A stretch of 18,121 bases of DNA from positions 1 to 18,121 of the forward strand of contig CAMCNE010000045.1 of NCBI GenBank assembly GCA_945875935.1. Reading direction: 5' to 3'. The position numbers and the translations under genes were made by a program. Positions 7,816-15,114 of this stretch are shown here, piece by piece. The stretch comes from Bordetella parapertussis (lineage in GTDB: Bacteria; Pseudomonadota; Gammaproteobacteria; Burkholderiales; Burkholderiaceae_C). Position 1 is the stretch's first letter. Each line of letters starts with the position of its first letter. The notes beneath the pieces were generated by a model. That model saw nothing but the letters and a program-made list of their open reading frames with translations. It ran no database searches and had not been told where the DNA came from.

Positions 7816-8441
7816 GGCTGATCGGTTGGGGCGGCCTTCTGGCCGATGCGGCTTTCGGTGCCGTCAAGCAGCTTGCGGATGTTGCCGCTGTGCCGCCACA
7901 CCAGCAGCACCGCCAGCACCGCACAGACCATGGTGGTTGGCCCGAAGCCCCAGATGAGCCACTGGTAAAACGGCGCGAACACCGCCGCCACGATGGCCGC
8001 CAACGACGAGTAGCGGGTGAAGTACGCCACCATCACCCAGCTGAGCAGCGTGGCCACACCGAGCAGCGGGTTCAGCCCCAGCAGCACGCCCGCGCCCGTG
8101 GCCACGCCCTTGCCGCCCTTGAAGCCGAAAAACACGGGCCACAGGTGACCGAGAAAAGCCGCTAAACCGACCAGCGCTGCGCTGCCTTCGCCCAAGCCGT
8201 AGGGCTCGCCGAACGCGACCACGGCCCACACTGGAATGAAGCCCTTGAGGGCATCCATCACCAGCGTCAGGATCGCGGCCTTCTTGTTGCCCGAACGCAG
8301 CACGTTGGTCGCGCCCGGGTTGCCCGAGCCGTAGGCGCGGGGGTCGTCAAGCCCCATCAGGCGGCTGACCACCACCGCAAACGAGATCGAGCCGATCAGA
8401 TAACCCAGCAAGGTGGCGATCAGGGGCAGGGTCAATTCCAT
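7812..8441 (-). CDS. plsY: Acyl-phosphate:glycerol-3-phosphate acyltransferase PlsY
   Basis: Integral inner-membrane enzyme that transfers an acyl chain from acyl-phosphate (made by PlsX) to the sn-1 position of glycerol-3-phosphate, the first step of phospholipid synthesis. All three conserved loops are present in the 209-residue protein: GSGNPGATN (38-46), GHLWPVFFGFKGGKGVAT (98-115) and HSGNIRKLLDGTE (184-196), separated by hydrophobic segments giving about five transmembrane helices. The length is typical. It is the first gene of a pair with the thioredoxin-fold gene. The upstream gap (8442-8528) contains a short repetitive tract of GGGTGTGGGT-type units but no clear promoter or ribosome-binding site. 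Confidence 0.96.
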   Translation of the reverse strand: MELTLPLIATLLGYLIGSISFAVVVSRLMGLDDPRAYGSGNPGATNVLRSGNKKAAILTLVMDALKGFIPVWAVVAFGEPYGLGEGSAALVGLAAFLGHLWPVFFGFKGGKGVATGAGVLLGLNPLLGVATLLSWVMVAYFTRYSSLAAIVAAVFAPFYQWLIWGFGPTTMVCAVLAVLLVWRHSGNIRKLLDGTESRIGQKAAPTDQP

Positions 8442-8528
8442 GGGGCGTCGGCGAGGGCGAGGGTGTGGGTGCAGGTGTGGGTCAAAGGCGGCAAGCAGAT
8501 TCTGGGCCTTGACGGTGTCGCGCCATCC

Positions 8529-9056
8529 TCAGCGCTGAGACCTCGACGGCCCCTGAGGCACCACCGCGCCGCCGGTGGCGCATTGCACCGGACGCGCGCC
8601 CAGCACAGTGACGAGCACCTTGGGATCGATGCCCACGAGGTAGCCGCGCCGCCCGCCGTTGATGTAGATCAGCGGCAGCTCGAGCACGGTGGCCTCGACA
8701 TAGACCGGCATCGCCTTGCGCGTGCCGAACGGCGAGGTGCCGCCCACCTGATAGCCGCTGTGGCGCTCGGCCACCTCGGGCTTGCAGTTGTGCACTTTCT
8801 TGGCGTTGATCTGGCGCGCGAGGTTCTTGGTGCTGACCTGAAAGTCGCCGTGCATCAGCACGATGAGTGGCTGGCCGGTGTCGTCTTCCATCACCAGGGT
8901 CTTGACCACCTGATGCTCAGCAACGGCCAGCTGACGCGACGACTCTGCCGTGCCGCCGTTGTCGACGTAGTCATAGACATGCTCGGAGTAAAAAACCGCG
9001 CGGCGCTTGAGCACCTGCGTGGCGGGGGTTTCGCTGACGTGTTCCTTGCGCGACAT
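8529..9056 (-). CDS. ybaK: Cys-tRNA(Pro)/Cys-tRNA deacylase YbaK/EbsC
   Basis: Editing-domain protein that hydrolyses mischarged Cys-tRNA(Pro), working in trans with prolyl-tRNA synthetase in the cytoplasm. The 175-residue protein carries the family's key lysine in VVKTLVM (K52, equivalent to the substrate-binding lysine of E. coli YbaK), the GGTSPFG loop (105-111) and the YINGGRRGYLVGI segment (131-143). It is somewhat longer than the E. coli protein (about 159), with extra residues at both ends; a shorter start is possible but residues TPATQVLKRR match the usual beginning of the domain. It points towards plsY with an 87-bp gap, so cotranscription is possible. Confidence 0.9.
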   Translation of the reverse strand: MSRKEHVSETPATQVLKRRAVFYSEHVYDYVDNGGTAESSRQLAVAEHQVVKTLVMEDDTGQPLIVLMHGDFQVSTKNLARQINAKKVHNCKPEVAERHSGYQVGGTSPFGTRKAMPVYVEATVLELPLIYINGGRRGYLVGIDPKVLVTVLGARPVQCATGGAVVPQGPSRSQR

Positions 9057-9200
9057 GGGATCAGGCGCGAACGCGCTCGGGCGTCTCGGGTGGGTTCATG
9101 CCCGCATTCTCGACTGTGCCGGGCAGCCGTCTTGGCGGGCTCGCCCGGCGGGTCGCGTGAGACAATCAAGACTCTCAAAACCGACTGAAAAACCCCCGTC

Positions 9201-10305
9201 ATGGACATCGAACAAGTCAATGCGATCAGCCATCATCTGGCCGACCTGAGCCAGCGCACGATAGACCTCCGGGGGTATCTTTGACTACGATCGCAAAGCT
9301 CTGCGACTGAACGAAGTCAACGCCGCGCTCGAGAACCCGAGCGTGTGGAACGAGCCCAAGCGGGCACAGGAACTGGGCCGCGAAAAGCGCGCGCTCGAGG
9401 CGGTGGTCGAGACCATCAACCACCTCACCAGCAACCTCGCGGACAACACCGAGTTGTTCGACATGTCGAAGGCCGAAGACGACTTCGACGGCATCCTGGC
9501 CATCCAGGCTGAAGCCGCCAAGCTCGAGGAATCGGTGGCGCAGCTCGAGTTCCGGCGCATGTTCAACAACCCGGCCGACCCGAGCAACTGCTTCATCGAC
9601 ATCCAGGCCGGCGCCGGTGGCACCGAAGCGTGCGACTGGGCCAGCATGCTGCTGCGCCAGTACCTCAAGTACTGCGAGCGCAAGGGCTTCAAGGCCACGC
9701 TCGAAGACGAAACCGCAGGTGACGTGGCCGGCATCAAGAGTGCCACCATCAAGGTCGAGGGCGAATACGCCTTCGGCCTGCTGCGCACTGAAACCGGCGT
9801 GCACCGTCTGGTTCGCAAGAGCCCGTTCGATTCGGCCGGCGGTCGCCATACCAGCTTTGCCAGCCTGTTCGTCTACCCCGAGGTCGACGACTCGATCGAA
9901 ATCGAGATCAACCCGTCGGATGTGCGCACCGACACCTTCCGCGCCAGCGGCGCCGGCGGCCAGCACATCAACAAGACCGACTCGGCGGTGCGCCTGACGC
10001 ACATCCCCACGGGCATCGTGGTGCAGTGTCAGGACGGTCGCAGCCAGCACAGCAACCGCGACGTCGCCTGGAAGCGGCTGCGTTCGAGGCTGTTCGACTT
10101 CGAAATGCGCAAGCGCATGGAAGAGCAGCAAAAGCTCGAAGACACCAAGACCGACGTGGGCTGGGGCCACCAGATTCGCAGCTACGTGCTTGACCAAAGC
10201 CGCATCAAGGATCTGCGCACCGGCTACGAGGTGTCTGCCACGCAGAAGGTGCTCGACGGCGATCTGGATCCCTTCATCGAAGCCAGTCTGAAGCAAGGCG
10301 TCTGA
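9201..10305 (+). CDS. prfB: Peptide chain release factor 2 (programmed +1 frameshift)
   Basis: Release factor recognising UGA and UAA stop codons. The gene lies in two frames: codons 1-27 run from ATG 9201 to CTT 9279-9281, then an in-frame TGA (9282-9284) is bypassed by a +1 shift so that reading continues with GAC at 9283. The joined product (9201-9281 plus 9283-10305) is 367 residues, close to E. coli RF2. In product numbering the stop-recognition tripeptide SPF is at 207-209 and the catalytic GGQ at 252-254. The residue four before the first Gly of GGQ is alanine (A248), as in most bacteria, not the threonine of E. coli K-12. It is followed 2 bp later by pepN; the frequently seen partner lysS is absent here. 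No strong ribosome-binding site precedes the ATG. Confidence 0.97.
9269..9285 (+). promoter_or_regulatory. prfB programmed +1 frameshift site
   Basis: The stretch reads TCCGGGGGTATCTTTGAC: an internal Shine-Dalgarno-like purine run (CGGGGG), the three-base spacer TAT, the slippery CTT codon, and the TGA stop followed by C. This is the classical RF2 autoregulatory site, differing from the E. coli version only in having C rather than A before the G-run. Low RF2 leads to a pause at TGA C and slippage of the CTT-decoding tRNA by one base. Confidence 0.97.
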
Positions 10306-10307
10306 CC

Positions 10308-12962
10308 ATGCGTGACCACACCGCCCCCCTGATCCGCCGCGAGGACTACGTCGCTCCGGCGTTCTGGGTCAAGACCGTCGATCTGGCCTTCGATCTCGAT
10401 GCGACACGCACGCTGGTCACCAGCCGCATGCTGATGGAGCGCAACCCGGCCGTGCCTTTGCAGGCCTTGCGGCTGCATGGCGACGACCTGATGGTGCTGC
10501 GCGTGCTGGCCAACGGGCAAAGCGTGTCGTTCCGCCAGGAAGACGGTTTTCTGGTGGTCGAGGGCCTGCCCGACGAGCCCTTCACGCTCGAGATCCGCAA
10601 CACCTGCGCGCCCGACAAGAACACGCAGCTGTCGGGCCTGTACACCTCGAGCGGCGGTCTGTTCACGCAGTGCGAGGCCGAGGGCTTTCGCCGCATCACC
10701 TATTTCCTCGATCGGCCTGATGTGATGGCGGTGTTCACCGTCACGCTGCGCGCGAGCAAGACGGCCTATCCGGTGCTGCTGAGCAACGGCAATCTGTTGG
10801 AGCAGACCGATCTGGAAGGCGGGCGGCACCAGGCCGTGTGGCATGACCCCTTCCCCAAGCCGAGCTACCTGTTCGCATTGGTGGCGGCCGACTTGGTGGC
10901 GAGAGAGCAGCGCATCCGCACCCGGGCCGGGCGCGATCACCTGCTGCAGATCTATGTGCGGCGCGGCGATCTCGACAAGACCGAGCACGCGATGAATTCG
11001 CTGATCGCCAGCGTGGTGTGGGACGAAGCGCGCTTCAAGCTGCCGCTGGATCTGGACCGCTTCATGATCGTGGCGGTGGGCGACTTCAACATGGGCGCCA
11101 TGGAGAACAAGGGGTTGAACATCTTCAACACCAAGTTCGTGCTGGCCAGCCCCGCCACCGCCACCGACATCGACTACGCCGGCATCGAAAGCGTGGTCGG
11201 CCACGAGTACTTTCACAACTGGACCGGCAACCGCATCACCTGCCGCGACTGGTTTCAGCTGAGCCTCAAGGAAGGCCTGACGGTGTTTCGCGATCAGGAA
11301 TTCAGCATGGACATGGCGGGTAGCCAGACCGCCCGTGCCGTCAAGCGCATCGAAGACGTGCGCCAGCTGCGCCAGATGCAGTTCCCCGAGGACGCCGGTC
11401 CGATGGCGCATCCGGTGCGCCCCGACAGCTATCAGCAGATCAACAACTTCTACACCGCCACCGTCTACGAAAAAGGCGCCGAGGTGGTTCGCATGATGCA
11501 AACGCTGGTCGGCCGCGACGGCTTTGCGCGCGGCATGACGCTGTATTTCGAGCGCCACGACGGGCAGGCCGTGACCTGCGACGATTTCGCGCAGGCGATC
11601 GCCGACGCCAACCCGCAAAGCGAGCTCGCTGTGCACCTGGCGCAGTTCAAGCGCTGGTATTCGCAGGCAGGCACCCCGCACCTGAATGCCTCGGGCCGCT
11701 ACGACGCCGCGGCGCGCACCTACACGTTGACGGTCGAGCAGTCAGCCGGCGGCGGCGAGCCCTTCGTGGTGCCGTTGGCCATGGGGCTGGTGGGCCGCGA
11801 TGGCCAGGCGCTGCCGCTGCGCCTGCAAGGCGAGATCGGCGAGGCGTGCTTCGAGCGCGTGCTGGTGCTCAACGCTGCGAGCAGCAGCCACACCTTCGTC
11901 GACATCGACAGCGAGCCGGTGCCTTCGCTGTTGCGCGGCTTTTCGGCGCCGGTGATCCTGAGTGACAAGCTGAGCGATGCGGATCTGCTGGTGCTGCTGC
12001 GCCATGACAGCGACGCCTTCAACCGCTGGGAGGCCGCACAGCGGCTGGCGCTCAACCGGCTGCTGGCCGCAGCGCGATCCGACGCGCCGCTGCGGCTCGA
12101 CGATGCCTTCGTCGAGGCCCTGCGCGCCACCCTGCGCGATGCGTCACTTGATGCGGCCTTCAAGGAACTGGTGCTGACGCTGCCCAGCGAATCCTATGTG
12201 GCCGAAAACCTCGCGGTGGTCGACCCGCAACGCATCCACGCGGCACGCGAAGCCATGCGCTCGCAACTGGCCACCGAGCTGCGCGATGACTGGGCGTGGG
12301 CGTTCGAGGCCCACCAGGTGGTTGGCGGCTACTCGCCCGATCCGGTGTCGTCGGGCCGTCGTGCGCTGGCCAACCTGGCGCTGTCGATGCTGTGTCTGGA
12401 TGCGGTGACCCAAGGCGATGCCATCTGGCCCGGCCGCGCCTATCAGCGCTTCAAGGATGCGGCCAACATGACCGACCGCATCGGCGCGCTGGCAGCCTTG
12501 GTCAACTCGCACGCGGAGCTGGCCGCGCCTGCGCTGGAGCGCTTTCACGCGCTGTTCAAGGGCGAGCCGCTGGTCATCGACAAGTGGTTTGCGATGCAGG
12601 CCACCGCACCCGAATCCGAAGGCCGCGTGTTTGCCCGCGCGCAGCAGTTGCTGCAGCACCCCGACTTCTCGATTCGCAACCCGAACCGCGCGCGCAGCCT
12701 GATCGCCGCGCTGTGCATGATGAACCCGGCAGCCTTCCACCGCGCCGATGCGGCCGGCTACGTGTTCTGGGCCGATCGGGTGCTGGAGCTCGATGCCTTC
12801 AACCCGCAACTGGCAGCCCGCATGGCCCGCATCATGGACCGCTGGAGCCGCCTGGCCGAACCGTATCGCAGGGCAGCGCGCGAAGCACTGAGTCGCGTGG
12901 CCGCCAAACCCGATCTGTCGAGCGATGTGCGCGAAATCATCTCGCGCGCCCTGCTGGCCTGA
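10308..12962 (+). CDS. pepN: Aminopeptidase N (M1 family, PepN type)
   Basis: Cytosolic zinc metallo-aminopeptidase that removes N-terminal residues from peptides at the end of ATP-dependent proteolysis. The 884-residue length is standard for PepN. The substrate-recognition motif GAMEN is at 263-267 and the zinc site HEYFHNW at 299-305, with the third zinc ligand E322 in LKEGLT; these positions are within a few residues of those in E. coli PepN. The transition-state tyrosine is in NFYTATVYEKGAEVVRM further on, and the long C-terminal helical half is intact. No signal peptide is present. It begins 2 bp after prfB, suggesting shared transcription, and is followed 12 bp later by fbp. Confidence 0.96.
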   Translation: MRDHTAPLIRREDYVAPAFWVKTVDLAFDLDATRTLVTSRMLMERNPAVPLQALRLHGDDLMVLRVLANGQSVSFRQEDGFLVVEGLPDEPFTLEIRNTCAPDKNTQLSGLYTSSGGLFTQCEAEGFRRITYFLDRPDVMAVFTVTLRASKTAYPVLLSNGNLLEQTDLEGGRHQAVWHDPFPKPSYLFALVAADLVAREQRIRTRAGRDHLLQIYVRRGDLDKTEHAMNSLIASVVWDEARFKLPLDLDRFMIVAVGDFNMGAMENKGLNIFNTKFVLASPATATDIDYAGIESVVGHEYFHNWTGNRITCRDWFQLSLKEGLTVFRDQEFSMDMAGSQTARAVKRIEDVRQLRQMQFPEDAGPMAHPVRPDSYQQINNFYTATVYEKGAEVVRMMQTLVGRDGFARGMTLYFERHDGQAVTCDDFAQAIADANPQSELAVHLAQFKRWYSQAGTPHLNASGRYDAAARTYTLTVEQSAGGGEPFVVPLAMGLVGRDGQALPLRLQGEIGEACFERVLVLNAASSSHTFVDIDSEPVPSLLRGFSAPVILSDKLSDADLLVLLRHDSDAFNRWEAAQRLALNRLLAAARSDAPLRLDDAFVEALRATLRDASLDAAFKELVLTLPSESYVAENLAVVDPQRIHAAREAMRSQLATELRDDWAWAFEAHQVVGGYSPDPVSSGRRALANLALSMLCLDAVTQGDAIWPGRAYQRFKDAANMTDRIGALAALVNSHAELAAPALERFHALFKGEPLVIDKWFAMQATAPESEGRVFARAQQLLQHPDFSIRNPNRARSLIAALCMMNPAAFHRADAAGYVFWADRVLELDAFNPQLAARMARIMDRWSRLAEPYRRAAREALSRVAAKPDLSSDVREIISRALLA

Positions 12963-12974
12963 AGGAGCATTCGC

Positions 12975-13985
12975 ATGAGCAAGCAAGTCAGCCTGACCCA
13001 GTACCTGATCGAACAGCAGCGGCGGCACGACAACATCCCGGCGCAGTTGCGGCTGCTGATCGAAGTGGTGGCGCGGGCCTGCAAGCGCATCAGCATCAGC
13101 GTCAACAAGGGCGCGCTCGGTGACGTGCTGGGCACCGCCCACACCGAAAACGTGCAGGGCGAAATTCAAAAGAAGCTCGACATCATCGCCAACGAGGTGC
13201 TGATCGAGGCCAATGAGTGGGGTGGCCACCTGGCCGCCATGGCCAGCGAGGAGATGGAAGACATCTACCCGGTGCCCAACCGCTTTCCGCAAGGCGAATA
13301 CCTGCTGCTGTTCGACCCCCTCGACGGTTCGAGCAACATCGATGTGAACGTGAGCATCGGCACCATCTTCTCGGTGCTCAAGCGTGACGACTCGGGCGGC
13401 GCGGTGAGCCAGGCTGACTTTCTGCAACCTGGGCGCCAGCAGGCCGCCGCCGGCTACTGCGTCTATGGGCCGCAGACCACGCTGGTGCTGACGCTGGGCG
13501 CCGGTGTGGCGATGTTCACCCTGGACCGCGAGCAGGGCTCTTTCGTGCTGATCGAAGACGGTGTGCGCATCCCCGAAGACACCAAAGAGTTCGCCGTCAA
13601 CATGAGCAACCTGCGCCACTGGGCGCCACCGATGCGGCGCTACATCGACGAATGTCTGGCCGGCCGCGAAGGCGTGCGCGGCAAGGACTTCAACATGCGC
13701 TGGATTGCCAGCATGGTGGCCGACGTGCACCGCATCCTGTGCCGCGGCGGCGTGTTCATCTACCCCTGGGACCAGCGCGAGCCTGAAAAAGCCGGCAAGC
13801 TGCGCCTGATGTACGAGGCCAACCCCATGGGCTTCATCGTCGAGCAAGCCGGCGGCGCGGCCACCAACGGCCAGCAACGCATCCTCGACATCGCGCCCGA
13901 CGCGCTGCACCAGCGCGTGAGCGTGATGCTCGGCTCCAAGAACGAAGTCGAGCGCGTGACCCGCTACCACCAAGAGGCCCTCTGA
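12975..13985 (+). CDS. fbp: Fructose-1,6-bisphosphatase class I
   Basis: Hydrolyses fructose-1,6-bisphosphate to fructose-6-phosphate in gluconeogenesis (and in the Calvin cycle in autotrophs; nothing here indicates which). The 336-residue protein has the metal-binding signature FDPLDGSSNID (113-123), an upstream catalytic acidic patch ASEEMEDI (90-97), the loop YGPQTTLVLTLG, and the conserved LRLMYEANPMGFIVEQAGG stretch near the C-terminus. A good ribosome-binding site (AAGGAG, 12963-12967 region) precedes the ATG by about 8 bases. It is the third gene of the prfB-pepN-fbp run. The single-copy location away from cbb genes favours a gluconeogenic role, which is inference. Confidence 0.95.
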   Translation: MSKQVSLTQYLIEQQRRHDNIPAQLRLLIEVVARACKRISISVNKGALGDVLGTAHTENVQGEIQKKLDIIANEVLIEANEWGGHLAAMASEEMEDIYPVPNRFPQGEYLLLFDPLDGSSNIDVNVSIGTIFSVLKRDDSGGAVSQADFLQPGRQQAAAGYCVYGPQTTLVLTLGAGVAMFTLDREQGSFVLIEDGVRIPEDTKEFAVNMSNLRHWAPPMRRYIDECLAGREGVRGKDFNMRWIASMVADVHRILCRGGVFIYPWDQREPEKAGKLRLMYEANPMGFIVEQAGGAATNGQQRILDIAPDALHQRVSVMLGSKNEVERVTRYHQEAL

Positions 13986-14000
13986 CCCCACCTGGCCCCC

Positions 14001-14006
14001 TATACT
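14001..14006 (+). promoter_or_regulatory. -10 box of the tRNA-Thr gene
   Basis: TATACT lies 10 bases before the first base of the tRNA and is followed by a G-rich stretch. No good -35 hexamer is present at 16-18 bp upstream; that position falls at the end of fbp. Transcription probably starts close to the mature 5' end. Confidence 0.55.
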
Positions 14007-14016
14007 TTGGGGCTTC

Positions 14017-14092
14017 GCCGGTGTAGCTCAGTTGGTAGAGCAGCTCATTCGTAATGAGAAGGTCGAGGGTTCGACTCCTTTCTCCGGCACCA
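14017..14092 (+). tRNA. tRNA-Thr (anticodon CGU)
   Basis: A 76-base cloverleaf with encoded CCA. The acceptor stem GCCGGTG pairs with CTCCGGC (one T-T mismatch at pair 6) before discriminator A and CCA (14089-14092). The D-arm contains AGCTCAGTTGGTAGAGC, the anticodon loop TTCGTAA gives CGU, which reads ACG, and the T-arm has GGTTCGACTCC. It is encoded directly after fbp and has its own -10 box and terminator. Confidence 0.98.
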
Positions 14093-14109
14093 GTCAAATC
14101 AAGCACTTG

Positions 14110-14140
14110 GCCCCGTTCACAAGACGGGGCTTTGTTGTTT
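14110..14140 (+). terminator. Intrinsic terminator after tRNA-Thr
   Basis: GCCCCGT (14110-14116) pairs perfectly with ACGGGGC (14124-14130) across a 7-base loop and is followed by TTTGTTGTTT. It lies 17 bases after the tRNA and would end the tRNA transcript before the accessory segment. Confidence 0.85.
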
Positions 14141-14173
14141 CTGGGCTGGCACCGCGGGTGGTTGAGACGCCAG

Positions 14174-14296
14174 CCCTCACCCTGACCCTCTCCCACAGTT
14201 GGAAGAGGGAACTTGAACAGCCATCTCCCGCCACGCGAGAAATGAGACTTGCATGGGCTCCCTCTCCCGCCCAGCGGGAGAGGGCAGGGGTGAGGG
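14174..14296. repeat. Dispersed GC-rich repeat, copy 1
   Basis: A 123-bp element bounded by CCCTCACCC (14174-14182) and its inverse GGGTGAGGG (14288-14296). The inverted ends extend imperfectly to about 21 bases (14174-14194 against 14276-14296). An internal palindrome CCCTCTCCCGC / GCGGGAGAGGG sits at 14260-14284. Positions 14204-14296 match copy 2 (16460-16552) with about seven differences in 93 bases, counted by eye, in the same orientation. No credible protein is encoded. It belongs to the 'CCCTCACCC...GGGAGAGGG' class of intergenic repeats seen in many GC-rich proteobacteria. Confidence 0.88.
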
Positions 14297-14325
14297 TAGC
14301 GGCCACTCCAGCAGCCGCCTAGGCA

Positions 14326-14655
14326 TCAAGCGCGTGCGGCGGCTGGCGGTTCAGTCGGTGCGCGTTGCACCTGCATCGGCGCGGCCTTGAATCGTTGCTC
14401 TGCTTGCCACATGTCGTAGGCGTTTTGTTCCGCCAGCCACAGACGCGCCTCGCCGCCACGGTCAACACCCAGCCACGCTTCGATGCGCAAGGCCATTTCA
14501 GGCGAGATGGCAGCGCGGCCGTTCAACACCCGAGACAAGGCCACGCGCGACACCCCGAGTTGCTGCGCCGCTTGCGTGACGGACAACCGAAGCGCGGGCA
14601 GCACGTCATCGCGCAGCGTCAGGCCAGGGTGTGGGGGGTTGAACATGCGTGCCAT
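14326..14655 (-). CDS. higA: HigA-family antitoxin (XRE-type helix-turn-helix)
   Basis: A 109-residue DNA-binding antitoxin of the HigA group. It starts with MARMFNPPHPG, the typical HigA opening, followed by LRDDVLPALRLSVTQAAQQLG. A helix-turn-helix is evident at about 25-46 (SVTQAAQQLGVSRVALSRVLNG), and then AISPEMALRIEAWLG. Such proteins bind HigB-type mRNA-cleaving toxins and repress their own operon. The ATG at 14653-14655 is preceded by AGGAG at an 8-base distance; longer in-frame starts run into the toxin remnant. The toxin gene that should lie just upstream survives only as its last codons (14672-14719), so this is an orphan antitoxin. Its Ala/Pro-rich tail (APTEPPAAARA) may be a degenerate addition. 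Autoregulation may persist because the promoter region has also been altered. Confidence 0.85.
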   Translation of the reverse strand: MARMFNPPHPGLTLRDDVLPALRLSVTQAAQQLGVSRVALSRVLNGRAAISPEMALRIEAWLGVDRGGEARLWLAEQNAYDMWQAEQRFKAAPMQVQRAPTEPPAAARA

Positions 14656-14671
14656 GGTTGTTGCTCCTGCC

Positions 14672-14725
14672 TCAGTGGTAGTCCTGGTAGTCCACCAAGA
14701 AGGCATCAGTGCCTTCGAACGGCAT
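14672..14725 (-). pseudogene. higB: higB toxin remnant (C-terminal end only)
   Basis: Reading the minus strand in the frame ending at TGA 14672-14674 gives MPFEGTDAFLVDYQDYH and stop, 16 bases before the higA ATG. FEGTDA(F/V)LVDYQDYH closely matches the C-terminus of HigB/RelE-type toxins, which end in ...DYxDYH immediately ahead of higA. An in-frame TGA occurs six codons before the methionine and no toxin-like sequence is found further upstream in any frame, so the first 75 or so residues, including the catalytic core, are gone. The breakpoint is about 14719-14725, next to a possible insertion-sequence end. The remnant is too short to be functional. Confidence comes from pattern memory of the family and gene order, not from an alignment. 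Confidence 0.62.
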
Positions 14726-14830
14726 CCCGGCATTTTCAGGTCACAGGCGGCGGCCCATTTCAGTCACCGCACGCCTCCCCATGAGCGCGGACACGTCCGA
14801 CATTTCGAGAGTGAACTCCTTCACTCAACG
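14726..14830. mobile_element. Possible insertion-sequence end (IS21-like, uncertain)
   Basis: Directly beside the higB breakpoint the motif ATTTTCAGGTCAC (14732-14744) recurs as ATTTCAGTCACCG (14757-14769), separated by GGCGGCGGCCC. A GTCCGACATTTCGAGAGTGAAC stretch follows at 14795-14816, with an inverted repeat GAGTGAA / TTCACTC (14809-14815, 14820-14826). Short tandem copies of such motifs are typical of the ends of IS21-family elements. No transposase is encoded, so at most this is a solo end left after deletion. The family attribution is a guess from the repeat style. Confidence 0.28.
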
Positions 14831-15114
14831 CCGGCTGTGGGCGCAGAGCATCAAGAAGCAAGCTCTTGACACTTCGCAGCCATAGGCCCCACAGACGCCG
14901 CGCCAAGCCAGATTCGCTCACACCCCCAAAAGGGGGATATCGGGCACGGTCCGTCACAGTCAAACTTCCGTGGATCAACAAATATTGCCGTTTTTACAAA
15001 ACCCATGATCCTTACGGACTACGTACTGCGTCATTTATCTGAAGCAATTTTTTTAGGGCAAAAGGTCCTTCGTACTTCACCCCCCAATCGTCAGTTTAAG
15101 TCACAGGAGATCAA
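14831..15114 (+). promoter_or_regulatory. Upstream region of the PEP-CTERM gene with palindromes
   Basis: This gene-free stretch leads into the AT-rich gene. It contains an inverted repeat TCAAGA-7-TCTTGA (14851-14869), a perfect CCCCC-AAAA-GGGGG palindrome (14923-14936) and then, from about 14960, a sharp change to AT-rich sequence (TCAACAAATATTGCCGTTTTTAC). A good ribosome-binding site AGGAG (15105-15109) precedes the ATG at 15115. I could not find a convincing sigma-70 promoter, and no site with the GG-10-GC spacing of sigma-54 promoters. Nothing else coding is evident. Confidence 0.4.

Noticed and set aside
8442..8528. Promoter or riboswitch in the plsY-ybaK gap
   Set aside because: Only a short G/T-rich tandem pattern is visible; no -35/-10 pair or structured RNA motif could be supported.
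9131..9166. Promoter TTGGCG ... GACAAT ahead of prfB
   Set aside because: The hexamers are 23 bases apart, too far for a sigma-70 promoter; GACAAT alone is too weak to call.
12144..13991. 615-residue minus-strand reading frame opposite pepN and fbp
   Set aside because: It spans two well-supported genes and their junction and resembles no protein family.
14032..14322. 96-residue frame starting inside the tRNA-Thr gene
   Set aside because: It overlaps the tRNA, its terminator and the dispersed repeat; the peptide is translated repeat sequence.
14940..15000. Possible sigma-54 promoter for the PEP-CTERM gene
   Set aside because: The GG and GC dinucleotides near TGGATC...TTGCC are 13 bases apart instead of the required 10, and GGGCAC at 14942 lacks a matching -12 element.
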